Positions 19,064 to 26,821 are shown, counted from the stretch's first letter. The stretch: DNA of 44,446 bases from Streptococcus sp. HMSC034E03 (GCF_001811505.1 NZ_KV804952.1:1-44446); one strand, 5' to 3'. Notes: generated from the letters alone by a model not told the origin. Translations and numbers: made by a program.

Positions 19064-20393
19064 TGTATACAGTCAAGAAAGCCAAGATTTGCACTATAGT
19101 CTGACTGAAGCAGGCCTGTCTGATTTGGCTGTGGTTATTGAACCAGATGGATTTTTACCAGATGGAGTTGTCTCTCCCTTCACCTATTATTTGGGTTATG
19201 ATAGCGGTAAACCCTTGTATTTTAACCAAGTTCCTGTACCAGACTTTTGGGAGATTGCTGGGAATAATCAATTTGGGACTATCAATGACCTTAATCAAGA
19301 ACGAGCAGTGATTCATTTTGCAGATGGCTTACAGGCTCGTTTGGTGAAAAAAGTCGAATGGAAAACACCAGCAGGTCGCATCTTCCAAGTGGATCACTAT
19401 AATCGTTTTGGAGCTTGCTTTGCTAAGACGACCTTTGATGCTTCTGGCCAAGCTATCATGACTTCTTATCGGAATGTAGATCAAAAAGAAGTTATTTTGG
19501 AAAACCATGTCACAGGTGATATTCTGCTGACCTTGGAAGGTCAAGGATTGCGCCATTTTTCTGGTCGAGTGGCCTTTATCATAGACTTCTTACAAGGTTT
19601 GAAAGTGAATCTTGACCACATTCTCTTTAATACTCTATCTACATCGTTTTTGACTTCCTTCCATTTCCCAGACAAATCAGGTCAGGATATTCTAGTTTGG
19701 CAAGAACCATTACATAATGATATACCAGGAAATATGCAACTGATCTTAGAGAATGACCAGCTTCGAGCTAAGACCATTATCATTCCAGATTATGCAACTT
19801 ATGAACGCGCTCTGCAATTGACGGATGAGAAATTCCATCATAAGTTTAGTCACCTAGGATATCATTATCGCTTTAAGCGTGATAATTTTGTTCGACCTGA
19901 TGCCCTGGTAGTGACCAATTCGGATCAACTAGAGCAAGTCGAAAAACTGGTGGAAAGTTTACCAAGGGTCACTTTCCGAATAGCAGCAGTGACAGAGATG
20001 TCATCCAAGTTGCTGGATATGCTACGCTACCCGAATGTCGTACTCTATCAAAATGCCAGTCCCCAAAAGATTCAGGAGCTTTATCAGTTATCAGATATCT
20101 ACTTGGATATCAACTATGGTAATGAACTTCTCCAGGCTGTTCGCCAGGCCTTTGAACATAACCAACTGGTCCTAGCTTTTGAAGAGACAGCCCATAATCG
20201 TCGCTATATTGCCCCAAATCATATTTTCGCTAAGGAAGCAGTTGACGACATGATTCACACCATTGAGTTAGCTCTTTCTCATGTCAAAGAAATGGGACGA
20301 GCTCTTGGAGAACAAGGTTACCATGCCAATTATGTGGATCCAATCATGTATCAGGAGCGGATGGAAACCATTTTAGGAGAAAGTAATGACTAA
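19047..20393 (+). CDS. gtfB: GtfB, chaperone/substrate-binding subunit of the priming transferase
   Basis: 448 residues. GtfB pairs with GtfA, stabilises it and binds the SRRP acceptor. The N-terminal ~280 residues are the specific beta-rich and first GT-B-like part. Residues 285-411 form the C-terminal lobe (ESLPRVTFRIAAVTEM, YPNVVLY, SDIYLDINYG, LVLAFEETAHN). This last module is recognisably repeated in the GT8 enzymes and the acyltransferase upstream. The 17-nt overlap with gtfA supports stoichiometric production. Its ATG follows GGAGG inside gtfA. Confidence 0.95.
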   Translation: MIQLFDVYSQESQDLHYSLTEAGLSDLAVVIEPDGFLPDGVVSPFTYYLGYDSGKPLYFNQVPVPDFWEIAGNNQFGTINDLNQERAVIHFADGLQARLVKKVEWKTPAGRIFQVDHYNRFGACFAKTTFDASGQAIMTSYRNVDQKEVILENHVTGDILLTLEGQGLRHFSGRVAFIIDFLQGLKVNLDHILFNTLSTSFLTSFHFPDKSGQDILVWQEPLHNDIPGNMQLILENDQLRAKTIIIPDYATYERALQLTDEKFHHKFSHLGYHYRFKRDNFVRPDALVVTNSDQLEQVEKLVESLPRVTFRIAAVTEMSSKLLDMLRYPNVVLYQNASPQKIQELYQLSDIYLDINYGNELLQAVRQAFEHNQLVLAFEETAHNRRYIAPNHIFAKEAVDDMIHTIELALSHVKEMGRALGEQGYHANYVDPIMYQERMETILGESND

Positions 20394-20565
20394 AAAAGAT
20401 CTATTTTATCAGGATGTTGAAGGTCGTATGGAAGAGATGAAACAAGAACCCATCAAAAAAGAAAAATCTACACGTGGTGAAAAGATTAGTAAAACATTCT
20501 CTTTCTTGTTGGGTTTGATTATTTTGATAGGTTTGCTCTTTACTTTAATAGGGCTTTTGAGGTAG
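20386..20565 (+). CDS. asp4: Small accessory Sec membrane protein Asp4 (SecE-like)
   Basis: 59 residues (reading MTKKDLFYQDVEGRMEEM...). A polar, charged N-terminal half is followed by one transmembrane segment (about 38-58, FSFLLGLIILIGLLFTLIGLL). Size, topology and place directly after gtfB, with an 8-nt overlap, match Asp4, the SecE-like partner of SecY2 in S. gordonii. GGAGAAAG upstream of the ATG is a usable ribosome binding site. Confidence 0.88.
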   Translation: MTKKDLFYQDVEGRMEEMKQEPIKKEKSTRGEKISKTFSFLLGLIILIGLLFTLIGLLR

Positions 20566-20569
20566 TTAA

Positions 20570-20794
20570 ATGACTGAATTGTTGATAATTTTAACCATTG
20601 TTTTAGCTATTTCCTTAATCATTCTTGTGGCCATACAACCAAGGCAAACTCAAATTTTCTCTACTGATGCAACCAGCAATATCGGGAAGCCGAGTTACTG
20701 GCAAAGTAATACGCTTGTTAAAGTCCTAACCTTACTTGTTAGCTTAGCTTTATTTGTGATGCTTATCCTCTTTATGGCCTTAACGTTTGCGTAA
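20570..20794 (+). CDS. asp5: Small accessory Sec membrane protein Asp5 (SecG-like)
   Basis: 74 residues with two hydrophobic segments (about 4-23 and 49-72) joined by a polar loop carrying IFSTDATSNIGKPSYWQSNT, the SecG-like hairpin arrangement expected for Asp5. It starts 4 nt after asp4 and is the last gene of the accessory Sec operon. Confidence 0.9.
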   Translation: MTELLIILTIVLAISLIILVAIQPRQTQIFSTDATSNIGKPSYWQSNTLVKVLTLLVSLALFVMLILFMALTFA

Positions 20795-20866
20795 GCTTTG
20801 ATTTCTGGCGAGAATGATTGACTTTAAAAGTGCTCATTTAAAGAAATTTAAGTTTTAGGAGAATAT

Positions 20867-20899
20867 TTTAAGAAAACTTTTAGGAATCTAGCTTATACT
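20867..20899 (+). promoter_or_regulatory. CiaR-type site and promoter of the csRNA
   Basis: TTTAAG (20867-20872), 5 nt, TTTTAG (20878-20883, one mismatch to the TTTAAG-N5-TTTAAG CiaR consensus), then 10 nt and a TATACT -10 box (20894-20899). This spacing is that of CiaR-activated promoters of pneumococcal csRNAs. Confidence 0.75.
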
Positions 20900-20905
20900 A
20901 TAAGC

Positions 20906-20998
20906 ATAAGTTAAGAAGACCTTAACTTTAACTCCTAAAAATTTTTCATAATAATCTCCCTATAAAATAAAGTCGCCCAATCAGGCGGCTTATTTTTG
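20906..20998 (+). ncRNA. csRNA (Cia-dependent small RNA) family member
   Basis: Predicted ~93-nt RNA starting about 7 nt after the TATACT box. A 5' hairpin AAGTTAAG / CTTAACTT (20908-20928) is followed by an unpaired stretch containing AACTCCTAA and TTTTTCATAATAATCTCCC, whose complement reads as a Shine-Dalgarno plus ATG start region. It ends in a terminator stem (20972-20989) with a T-run. These are the hallmark parts of streptococcal csRNAs, trans-acting antisense RNAs that block translation initiation under CiaRH control. I cannot tell which csRNA paralogue it is. It sits between asp5 and the pseudouridine synthase gene. Confidence 0.8.
20972..20998 (+). terminator. Terminator of the csRNA and probably of the accessory Sec operon
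   Basis: Stem GTCGCC / GGCGGC (20972-20977 with 20984-20989, one G-U pair), loop CAATCA, then TTATTTTTG. Confidence 0.85.
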
Positions 20999-21022
20999 TA
21001 TTAAGATTAAGCTTGTTCATGG

Positions 21023-21028
21023 TATAAT
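21023..21028 (+). promoter_or_regulatory. Extended -10 promoter giving a leaderless transcript
   Basis: TGGTATAAT (extended -10) ends 6 nt before the ATG at 21035. A start site about 7 nt after the -10 box would coincide with the A of the ATG, and no ribosome binding site is present. Confidence 0.7.
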
Positions 21029-21034
21029 AGTGCT

Positions 21035-21757
21035 ATGAGATTAGATAAATTTTTAGTTGCCTGCGCTGTAGGAAGCCGGACGGAAGTTAAAAACTATCTG
21101 AAGGCAGGGCGTGTGACGGTCAATGGCAAAAAGGAAAAATCAGCCAAGCTGCAAATCAATGAAGAGACAGACGAGATTTGTTTTGACGGGGAAAAGCTAG
21201 ACTACGAGGAGTTTGTTTACTATATGATGAACAAGCCTCAGGGTATTATTTCAGCAACTGAAGATCCAAAACACAAGACTGTGTTGGATTTGTTGGATGA
21301 CTATGCACGTGCCAAGGAAGTTTTCCCAGTCGGTCGTTTGGATATCGATACGCATGGGCTCTTGCTCCTGACCAATGATGGCAAGCTGGCTCATGCCCTT
21401 CTTTCACCAAAACGTCATGTGGATAAAACCTATCTAGCGCAGATCAATGGAATCATGACAGATGCAGATGTTGAGACATTTTCGCAAGGAATTCCACTGA
21501 AAGACTTTACCTGTCAGCCTGCCAAGCTGGAGCTTGTGTCTATTGATAGAGAAAAAAAACAAAGTTTGGTTCGAGTGACCATTGCCGAGGGGAAATTCCA
21601 CCAGGTTAAACGGATGGTAGCCTACTGTGGCAAGGAAGTGGTGGACTTGCAACGTCTGACCATGGGAACTTTGACCTTGGATGAGGATTTGAAACGTGGA
21701 GAATGGCGTCGTTTAAGCCAGGAAGAGCTAGAAGCTTTGCTTGAGAGTGTTCAATAA
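21035..21757 (+). CDS. rsuA: RsuA-type 16S rRNA pseudouridine synthase
   Basis: 240 residues. An N-terminal S4 RNA-binding domain (MRLDKFLVACAVGSRTEV, ~1-60) precedes a pseudouridine synthase domain with the catalytic-Asp motif GRLDIDTHGLLLLTNDG (Asp103) and the KTYLAQI and GKFHQVKRM motifs. It isomerises a uridine in small-subunit rRNA (U516 in E. coli RsuA). RluB-like large-subunit enzymes are the alternative, but RsuA fits the length and absence of extensions. The gene is alone between the csRNA and pepC. The ATG lies 6 nt after a strong -10 box without a ribosome binding site, pointing to leaderless translation. Confidence 0.9.
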   Translation: MRLDKFLVACAVGSRTEVKNYLKAGRVTVNGKKEKSAKLQINEETDEICFDGEKLDYEEFVYYMMNKPQGIISATEDPKHKTVLDLLDDYARAKEVFPVGRLDIDTHGLLLLTNDGKLAHALLSPKRHVDKTYLAQINGIMTDADVETFSQGIPLKDFTCQPAKLELVSIDREKKQSLVRVTIAEGKFHQVKRMVAYCGKEVVDLQRLTMGTLTLDEDLKRGEWRRLSQEELEALLESVQ

Positions 21758-21770
21758 AGTGGATAATCGG

Positions 21771-21800
21771 AAAAGGAAGGGAGAATATCCCTGCCTTTTT
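21771..21800 (+). terminator. Terminator after the pseudouridine synthase gene
   Basis: Stem AAAAGGAAGGGA / TCCCTGCCTTTT with one internal mismatch, loop GAATA, and a T-run. Confidence 0.7.
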
Positions 21801-21810
21801 CAGTTTTTGG

Positions 21811-21838
21811 TTGCTTCCTTTGTGAAAAGAGTTATAAT
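21811..21838 (+). promoter_or_regulatory. pepC promoter
   Basis: TTGCTT (-35), 16-nt spacer, TATAAT (-10) at 21833-21838. A strong AAGGAGGA ribosome binding site precedes the ATG at 21865. Confidence 0.75.
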
Positions 21839-21864
21839 AGACTGTAGAATAAAAGGAGGATTTT

Positions 21865-23199
21865 ATGAACGCGATTCAAGAATCATTTACAGATAAATTA
21901 TTTGCCAACTATGAAGCAAATGTCAAATACCAAGCTATCGAAAATGCAGCTAGCCACAATGGAATTTTTGCAGCCCTAGAGCGTCGCCAAAGCCATGTAG
22001 ACAACACACCAGTTTTCTCACTTGATCTGACAAAGGATAAGGTTACTAACCAGAAGGCTTCTGGTCGTTGCTGGATGTTTGCGGCCCTCAACACTTTTCG
22101 TCACAAACTCATCTCTCAATACAAACTTGAAAACTTTGAATTGTCACAAGCCCACACCTTCTTCTGGGACAAGTATGAAAAATCTAACTGGTTCTTGGAA
22201 CAAGTGATTGCGACTGCTGACCAAGACTTGACAAGCCGCAAGGTTAGCTTCCTGCTCCAAACTCCTCAACAAGATGGTGGACAATGGGATATGGTTGTGG
22301 CTCTCTTTGAGAAATACGGTGTCGTTCCTAAGTCTGTTTATCCAGAGTCTGTTTCATCTAGCAACAGTCGTGAGCTCAATGCCATCCTTAACAAATTGCT
22401 CCGTCAAGATGCTCAAATCTTGCGCGACCTATTAGCTTCAGGTGCGGATCAAGCAAGTGTTCAAGCTAAGAAAGAAGACCTCTTGCAAGAAATCTTTAAC
22501 TTCCTTGCAATGTCACTAGGTCTCCCACCACGTCAGTTTGACTTTGCTTATCGTGACAAGGATAATAACTACCAAAGCGAAAAAAACATCACTCCACAAG
22601 AGTTTTACAAGAAATATGTCGATCTTCCACTAGAAGATTATGTTTCTGTGATCAATGCTCCAACTGCTGATAAACCTTACGGTAAATCTTACACAGTTGA
22701 GATGTTGGGCAATGTCGTTGGTAGCCGTGCAGTTCGCTACATTAACGTACCTATGGAACGCTTGAAAGAATTGGCCATTGCTCAAATGCAGACAGGAGAA
22801 ACTGTTTGGTTTGGTTCAGATGTCGGCCAGCTCAGCAACCGTAAAGCAGGAATCCTTGCGACAGATGTTTATGATTTTGAATCAAGCATGGACATTCAAC
22901 TCACTCAAGACAAGGCTAGACGCTTGGACTACAGCGAAAGCTTGATGACTCATGCTATGGTCTTGACAGGTGTTGATTTGGACGAAAATGGTAAATCAAT
23001 CAAGTGGAAAGTTGAAAACTCATGGGGAGACAAGGTCGGTACAGATGGTTACTTTGTTGCCTCAGATGCTTGGATGGACGAATACACTTACCAAATCGTT
23101 GTTCGCAAAGAATTGCTAACAGCAGAAGAACGAGCTGCTTATGAAGCAGAACCAACCGTCCTTGCACCATGGGATCCAATGGGTGCCTTGGCAGAATAA
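21865..23199 (+). CDS. pepC: Aminopeptidase C (cysteine peptidase, family C1B)
   Basis: 444 residues, the usual length of PepC/bleomycin hydrolase. It is a cytoplasmic hexameric aminopeptidase that trims peptides from nutrition or protein turnover. The catalytic triad is visible: Cys69 in ASGRCWMFAALN, His363 in LMTHAMVL and Asn385 in VENSWGDK. The strongly biased, translation-favoured codon use fits a housekeeping gene and contrasts with the AT-rich insertion that follows. Its original terminator has been displaced 3.6 kb downstream by the composite ISL3 insertion. Confidence 0.97.
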   Translation: MNAIQESFTDKLFANYEANVKYQAIENAASHNGIFAALERRQSHVDNTPVFSLDLTKDKVTNQKASGRCWMFAALNTFRHKLISQYKLENFELSQAHTFFWDKYEKSNWFLEQVIATADQDLTSRKVSFLLQTPQQDGGQWDMVVALFEKYGVVPKSVYPESVSSSNSRELNAILNKLLRQDAQILRDLLASGADQASVQAKKEDLLQEIFNFLAMSLGLPPRQFDFAYRDKDNNYQSEKNITPQEFYKKYVDLPLEDYVSVINAPTADKPYGKSYTVEMLGNVVGSRAVRYINVPMERLKELAIAQMQTGETVWFGSDVGQLSNRKAGILATDVYDFESSMDIQLTQDKARRLDYSESLMTHAMVLTGVDLDENGKSIKWKVENSWGDKVGTDGYFVASDAWMDEYTYQIVVRKELLTAEERAAYEAEPTVLAPWDPMGALAE

Positions 23200-23217
23200 A
23201 TGAGATATAAAAAGAAC

Positions 23218-24697
23218 GGTTCTATAATTTTTAGGGTTGATGGAAATTTTCCACCAACCCTATTTTAGTGTATACAAAAAGGCCAACATCCATTATATTA
23301 AAAGCGCTGAAACCTAAAACAAAAGAATGATGACCATATGAACAATATACTAGAAGCTACACTACAAATCAAAGATAAAAACATTATTTGGGATAATAAA
23401 GTTCAAGAGAAGATATTTAAAAAGAGAAAATCTTTATTTTATGCAGCTACTTATACGCATAAACCAGAATTTTGTACCGTTTGTGGGTGTGTTAGCCGAA
23501 ATAATAATATCGTTAAAAACGGCACGAAAACATCTCGTATCACTCTCTGTTCTGTTTCAGACCTAGCGGCCTACTTAAATCTACGCAAGCAGAGATTTCT
23601 CTGTAGAGAATGCGTCTCTTCATTTACCGCAGACACTAGTCGAATCGTAGAAAAACACTGTCATATCTCTAAACGCTTAAAAAACGAAATTAAATCAAAA
23701 ATAAGTGAAACAGTATCTGAAACCTATATCGCAAAAGAAACAAATGTTTCAGTTCATACGGTAAGACGTATCATAGATGATACAACACGTTTACTAAAGA
23801 TTAAACCATTACACGATTTACCTGAGCATTTGTGTTTTGATGAATTTAAATCCGTCAAATCTTCCGATAGTAATATGAGCTTCATTATTTGTGATAGCAC
23901 TACACACAAGCTGGTCGATGTTGTACGAGATAGAAAATCTTACAGCTTGAAAAAGTATTTTCATCGTTTTGAGCCTAAGACTAGATTAAAGGTAAAAACT
24001 ATCTCCATCGACATGTACTTACCGTACATTCAATTAATAAAAGAAATGTTTCCTAACGCTAAAATTATCATTGATCCTTTTCATATCGTACAAGCCTTAA
24101 ATAGAGAATTAAATCGAACTCGGGTACGTGTCATGAATAAGCATCGCTATAAAGACTCTAAATTATATCGAAAGTTAAAACATTATTGGAAGTTAATTTT
24201 AAAGAACTCTAATGAACTTCAGAACTATAAATATAATCGTTATAAGCTTTTTGAAAGCTTCATAACAAGTAAAGGAATCGTAGATTATATCTTAGAAAAA
24301 AATCCATCTCTTAAAAATGATTATGAGGTTGTACATTCACTTCGTGAATGTATACAGGATAGAGATTATATAGAATTCAAGGAAACGATTGAAGCAGCTA
24401 CGCAATTAGACCTATCTCCTGGTTTAAAAAGAGTATTAAAGACTCTTATGACTTACTTGCCATATATTCAAAATACTTGTGAGTATCCAACTAGAACAAA
24501 TGGCCCTATTGAAGGAATAAACAATAAAATAAAAGTGCTTAAAAGAAATGCCTACGGCTTTAGAAACTATTACCATTTTAGAAATAGGATTATTTTAATA
24601 ACAAAAATGTTTGGCCCAAAACAAAAAGGAATTAAGCAACAATTAGTTGCTTAATCCCTTCCTAAATTTCTTCATCAACACTATTTGACAAAGAGCC
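23218..24697 (+). mobile_element. Complete ISL3-family insertion sequence
   Basis: About 1.48 kb. The left end GGTTCTATAATTTTTAGGG aligns over ~25 bp with the reverse complement of the right end (GGCTCTTTGTCAAATAGTG, ending at 24697), both running into GTTGATG. A near-perfect hairpin (about 23232-23262) inside the left end may block read-in transcription. It contains one intact transposase gene. Confidence 0.85.
23338..24654 (+). CDS. ISL3-family transposase, apparently intact
   Basis: 438 residues, a normal length for ISL3 transposases. The N-terminal zinc-binding region shows CTVCGC and FLCREC, a helix-turn-helix lies around VSETYIAKETNVSVHTVRRI, and the DDE nuclease core shows CFDEFKS (first Asp), SIDMYLPYI and IIDPFHIVQALNR (second Asp region) and TNGPIEGINNKIKVLKRNAYGF (Glu). 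It catalyses cut-and-paste or circle-forming movement of the element. The frame is uninterrupted, so it could act on the second end pair and on related MITE-like elements. The ATG is preceded only by a weak ribosome binding site. Confidence 0.93.
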   Translation: MNNILEATLQIKDKNIIWDNKVQEKIFKKRKSLFYAATYTHKPEFCTVCGCVSRNNNIVKNGTKTSRITLCSVSDLAAYLNLRKQRFLCRECVSSFTADTSRIVEKHCHISKRLKNEIKSKISETVSETYIAKETNVSVHTVRRIIDDTTRLLKIKPLHDLPEHLCFDEFKSVKSSDSNMSFIICDSTTHKLVDVVRDRKSYSLKKYFHRFEPKTRLKVKTISIDMYLPYIQLIKEMFPNAKIIIDPFHIVQALNRELNRTRVRVMNKHRYKDSKLYRKLKHYWKLILKNSNELQNYKYNRYKLFESFITSKGIVDYILEKNPSLKNDYEVVHSLRECIQDRDYIEFKETIEAATQLDLSPGLKRVLKTLMTYLPYIQNTCEYPTRTNGPIEGINNKIKVLKRNAYGFRNYYHFRNRIILITKMFGPKQKGIKQQLVA

Positions 24698-24825
24698 CTT
24701 TTTTAGTGCTCAAAATAGCACTCAATTTTAAATGGATTTGGTGTTCAAAAAATATAATCAAATGCAACAAACTAATTTCATTTTTAATAGGCACAATTAA
24801 TTTTAGAAGATAGTACGAAAAAATA

Positions 24826-24854
24826 TTGACTATTTTCTTTAGAATGTGTAAAAT
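24826..24854 (+). promoter_or_regulatory. Promoter of the DUF4230 gene
   Basis: TTGACT (24826-24831), 17-nt spacer, TAAAAT (24849-24854), about 35 nt upstream of the TTG start. The gene therefore has its own promoter within the composite insertion. Confidence 0.65.
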
Positions 24855-24888
24855 TTAGATAGATTATTTAAAGTGAGGTTTTTTTATC

Positions 24889-25494
24889 TTGTCTATATTA
24901 AAGAAGAAAGTTAATATGTTTAGTGTACTATTGAATGTGGTATTAATAGCTATTATAGCTATTGGAGTGCTATTTTTCTTACCTAAGGAACATAAATCAG
25001 AAGTCAAATCGTCAATTAATATCGAAAGTATTGAAAAAGTGAATGAAGTTGTATTTTTGAATGCGGGAATTAATGAAATTATTTCTGAAACAAAAACAAC
25101 TCAAGTTTTTGGGTTTGATGTGCCGTTCTCTAAAAAAGCAGCATTAGTAATTTTAAATTATAAAGCTAAATTTGGAATTAAAAGTAGTGTAAAGGTTGAA
25201 CAAATAAGCGAAAAAGAATATAAGGTTATTGTTCCAAAATTGGAAGTAATTGGTGTTGAACTTTCAAAAGATAATCCTTATGATTTATATGATAGTCATG
25301 GAGAGTTATTAAGTGGAACTACAGAAGATATTGATACTGGGAAATTGGTCGCTAACCAACTTTCTAGTGATAAACAAGCAGAGTATTTAGATAAATTTAA
25401 GAGTGAAATTAAAGAATCTGCAATCAATTATTATAAAACAATATTTTCTTCAATGGATTCTGAAGTAAAAGTAACTATAGAATTTACAGAATAA
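24889..25494 (+). CDS. DUF4230 membrane-anchored protein, cargo of the composite insertion
   Basis: 201 residues from a TTG start. The basic N-terminus and one hydrophobic segment (about 11-31, FSVLLNVVLIAIIAIGVLFFL) form a signal anchor. The rest is a polar extracellular domain resembling DUF4230 proteins (GFDVPFSKKAALVILNYKAKFGI, then YKVIVPKLEVIGVEL). The molecular function of this family is unknown. It is flanked by ISL3 ends, with its own promoter and terminator, and is AT-richer than pepC. GTGAGG about 15 nt upstream is a poor ribosome binding site, so an internal ATG (residue 10) is an alternative start. Confidence 0.7.
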   Translation: MSILKKKVNMFSVLLNVVLIAIIAIGVLFFLPKEHKSEVKSSINIESIEKVNEVVFLNAGINEIISETKTTQVFGFDVPFSKKAALVILNYKAKFGIKSSVKVEQISEKEYKVIVPKLEVIGVELSKDNPYDLYDSHGELLSGTTEDIDTGKLVANQLSSDKQAEYLDKFKSEIKESAINYYKTIFSSMDSEVKVTIEFTE

Positions 25495-25506
25495 TTTTTG
25501 AAATAC

Positions 25507-25536
25507 AAAACCCTGGCTATCTCTGGTCAGGGTTTT
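25507..25536 (+). terminator. Terminator of the DUF4230 gene
   Basis: Stem AAAACCCTG / CAGGGTTTT with a 12-nt loop, 12 nt after the stop codon. Confidence 0.85.
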
Positions 25537-25540
25537 GTGT

Positions 25541-25699
25541 GGTTCTATAATTTTTAGGGTTGATGGAAATTTTCCACCAACCCTATTTTAGTGTATACAA
25601 AAAGGCCAACATCCATTATATTAAAAGCGCTGAAACCTAAAACAAAAGAATGATGACCATATGAACAATATACTAGAAGCTACACTACAAATCAAAGAT
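25541..25699 (+). repeat. Second copy of the ISL3 left end, truncated
   Basis: 159 bp identical to 23218-23376, including the first 13 transposase codons, then an abrupt switch to unrelated sequence after AAAGAT. Same orientation as the complete IS. Confidence 0.95.
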
Positions 25700-26082
25700 G
25701 CACACAATGAAGGTGTTACATTCCATTTCTTAGAGAATATTAAAGAAGTATTGCGTGATGAGAGTGGGAAAGTAACTGGTGTAAAGGTTATTACAATGGA
25801 ACTTGGTGAATCAGATGAAAGTGGAAGAAGATCAACGCATGAAGTGGCAGGTAGTGAACATATTATTCCATGTGACCTTGTCGTTGCAGCAATTGAACAA
25901 AAGTAGACTTTAGTGTTCTAGATGAAGGGTAAAAATTTGACTTTCGGTCAACATCAGAATACAATAGAAATGAACTAATAACAGGGGATGCATATTTAGG
26001 TCCTCAATCTATCGCAACCGCAATTAAAGGCGGGTGAGAAGTTGCGACAGAAGTACATGAATCGTTTAAAGAAAACACATAA
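25661..26082 (+). pseudogene. Chimera of transposase start and decayed GltD-like oxidoreductase C-terminus
   Basis: The first 13 codons are the transposase start. From 25700 the frame reads like the C-terminal part of a glutamate synthase small-subunit (GltD) type FAD/NADPH oxidoreductase (EGVTFHFL, VKVITMELGESD, IPCDLVVAAI). It stops at 25904-25906, but a shift to the next frame at about 25903 continues the family match (VDFSVLDEG, a TAA at 25930-25932, then ITGDAYLGPQSIATAIKGG, a TGA at 26035-26037 and EVATEVHESF) to a stop at 26080-26082. One frameshift and two nonsense codons make it a dead fragment without the N-terminal FAD-binding part. Confidence 0.75.
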
Positions 26083-26189
26083 ATAACTTGTGGTGCCTTT
26101 CGTTTTTTTACTGGGAAAATTAAGGAACTATAGTTATAAATTCTTAAAGATATTAATATATTAACATATTAACATGCGTATATTTATAG

Positions 26190-26672
26190 GAAGAAGGTTA
26201 TGTCATCTATAGTTGTACTTCTGACGATAAGGTTGTTCGTGTACCAAAGGAAATTAAAGGTAAACCTGTTATCGCAATTGGAGAACGTGGTCTTGCGAAC
26301 TTGAAACATTGTGAGGCAATCGTTTTACCAGATACAGTACGATATATTGGAAAAGGTGCGTTTGCGATTGACAATAAGTTAAAGTATGTCCACTTTGGTA
26401 AGTCAATAGAAACAGTAGAAGATGATGTTTTCAACTCTGACAGTTCATTAGAATCAGTTGTATTCCCAGAAGGAACAAAGAGTATTGGAACATTAGTATT
26501 CTGGGGGACATCATCAATTAAATCTATTACAATTCCAGCAAGTGTAACAGAAATTACAGAATACTTCTATTTTGTGGATAACTGTAACCCAGATGTAGAA
26601 ATCCATACACCTAAGGGATCAAAGGCAGAAGAAGTAGCTAAAGCAATGCAACTTAAAGTAGTAAATGACTAA
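26190..26672 (+). pseudogene. C-terminal fragment of a BspA-like LRR protein
   Basis: The coding pattern runs from 26190 to the TAA at 26670-26672 in one frame, preceded by an in-frame TAG and without an ATG; the only start-like codon is TTG at 26301, which would cut a repeat. It shows leucine-rich repeats of the BspA/LRR_5 type (EAIVLPDTVRYIGKGAF, ESVVFPEGTKSIG, KSITIPASVTEI). Complete proteins of this kind are large surface proteins, so this is the broken 3' end of one. It was probably carried in from another low-GC Gram-positive. Confidence 0.7.
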
Positions 26673-26683
26673 AGGGGAATAGT

Positions 26684-26731
26684 ATGAACAAAAAATTACT
26701 ATCAGGCTTAGGGACTGACCCCAAAAAGTGA
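26684..26731 (+). pseudogene. Start of a gene truncated by an IS3-family remnant
   Basis: A good ribosome binding site (AGGGGAA) and ATG at 26684 are followed by MNKKLLSGLG, the start of a secretion signal, then the reading runs into an IS3-type end (CTGACCCCAAAAAGTGAGA) and stops. Its position shortly after the LRR fragment suggests a former two-gene operon. Confidence 0.45.
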
Positions 26732-26821
26732 GAATTTAATAAAAACACCCTAGGGCTACCGTCTTCGGTATTCAACCGGAGACAGGTAGTCCAATTTTTG
26801 TTGGATTCTTTTTTCATTAGG
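26714..26821 (-). mobile_element. IS3-family remnant with the last codons of OrfB
   Basis: The end sequence CTGACCCCAAAAAGTGAGA resembles IS3/IS150-group terminal repeats. On the minus strand, reading up to the stop at 26756-26758, the frame gives NEKRIQQKLDYLSPVEYRR, the conserved extreme C-terminus of IS3-family transposase OrfB. The rest of the element is missing; the fragment abuts the ISL3 right end at 26822. Confidence 0.75.

Noticed and set aside
24698-24705. Target duplication for the single complete ISL3 copy
   Set aside because: Flanks (AAAAGAAC left, CTTTTTTA right) do not match; the left flank matches the far border at 26852 instead.
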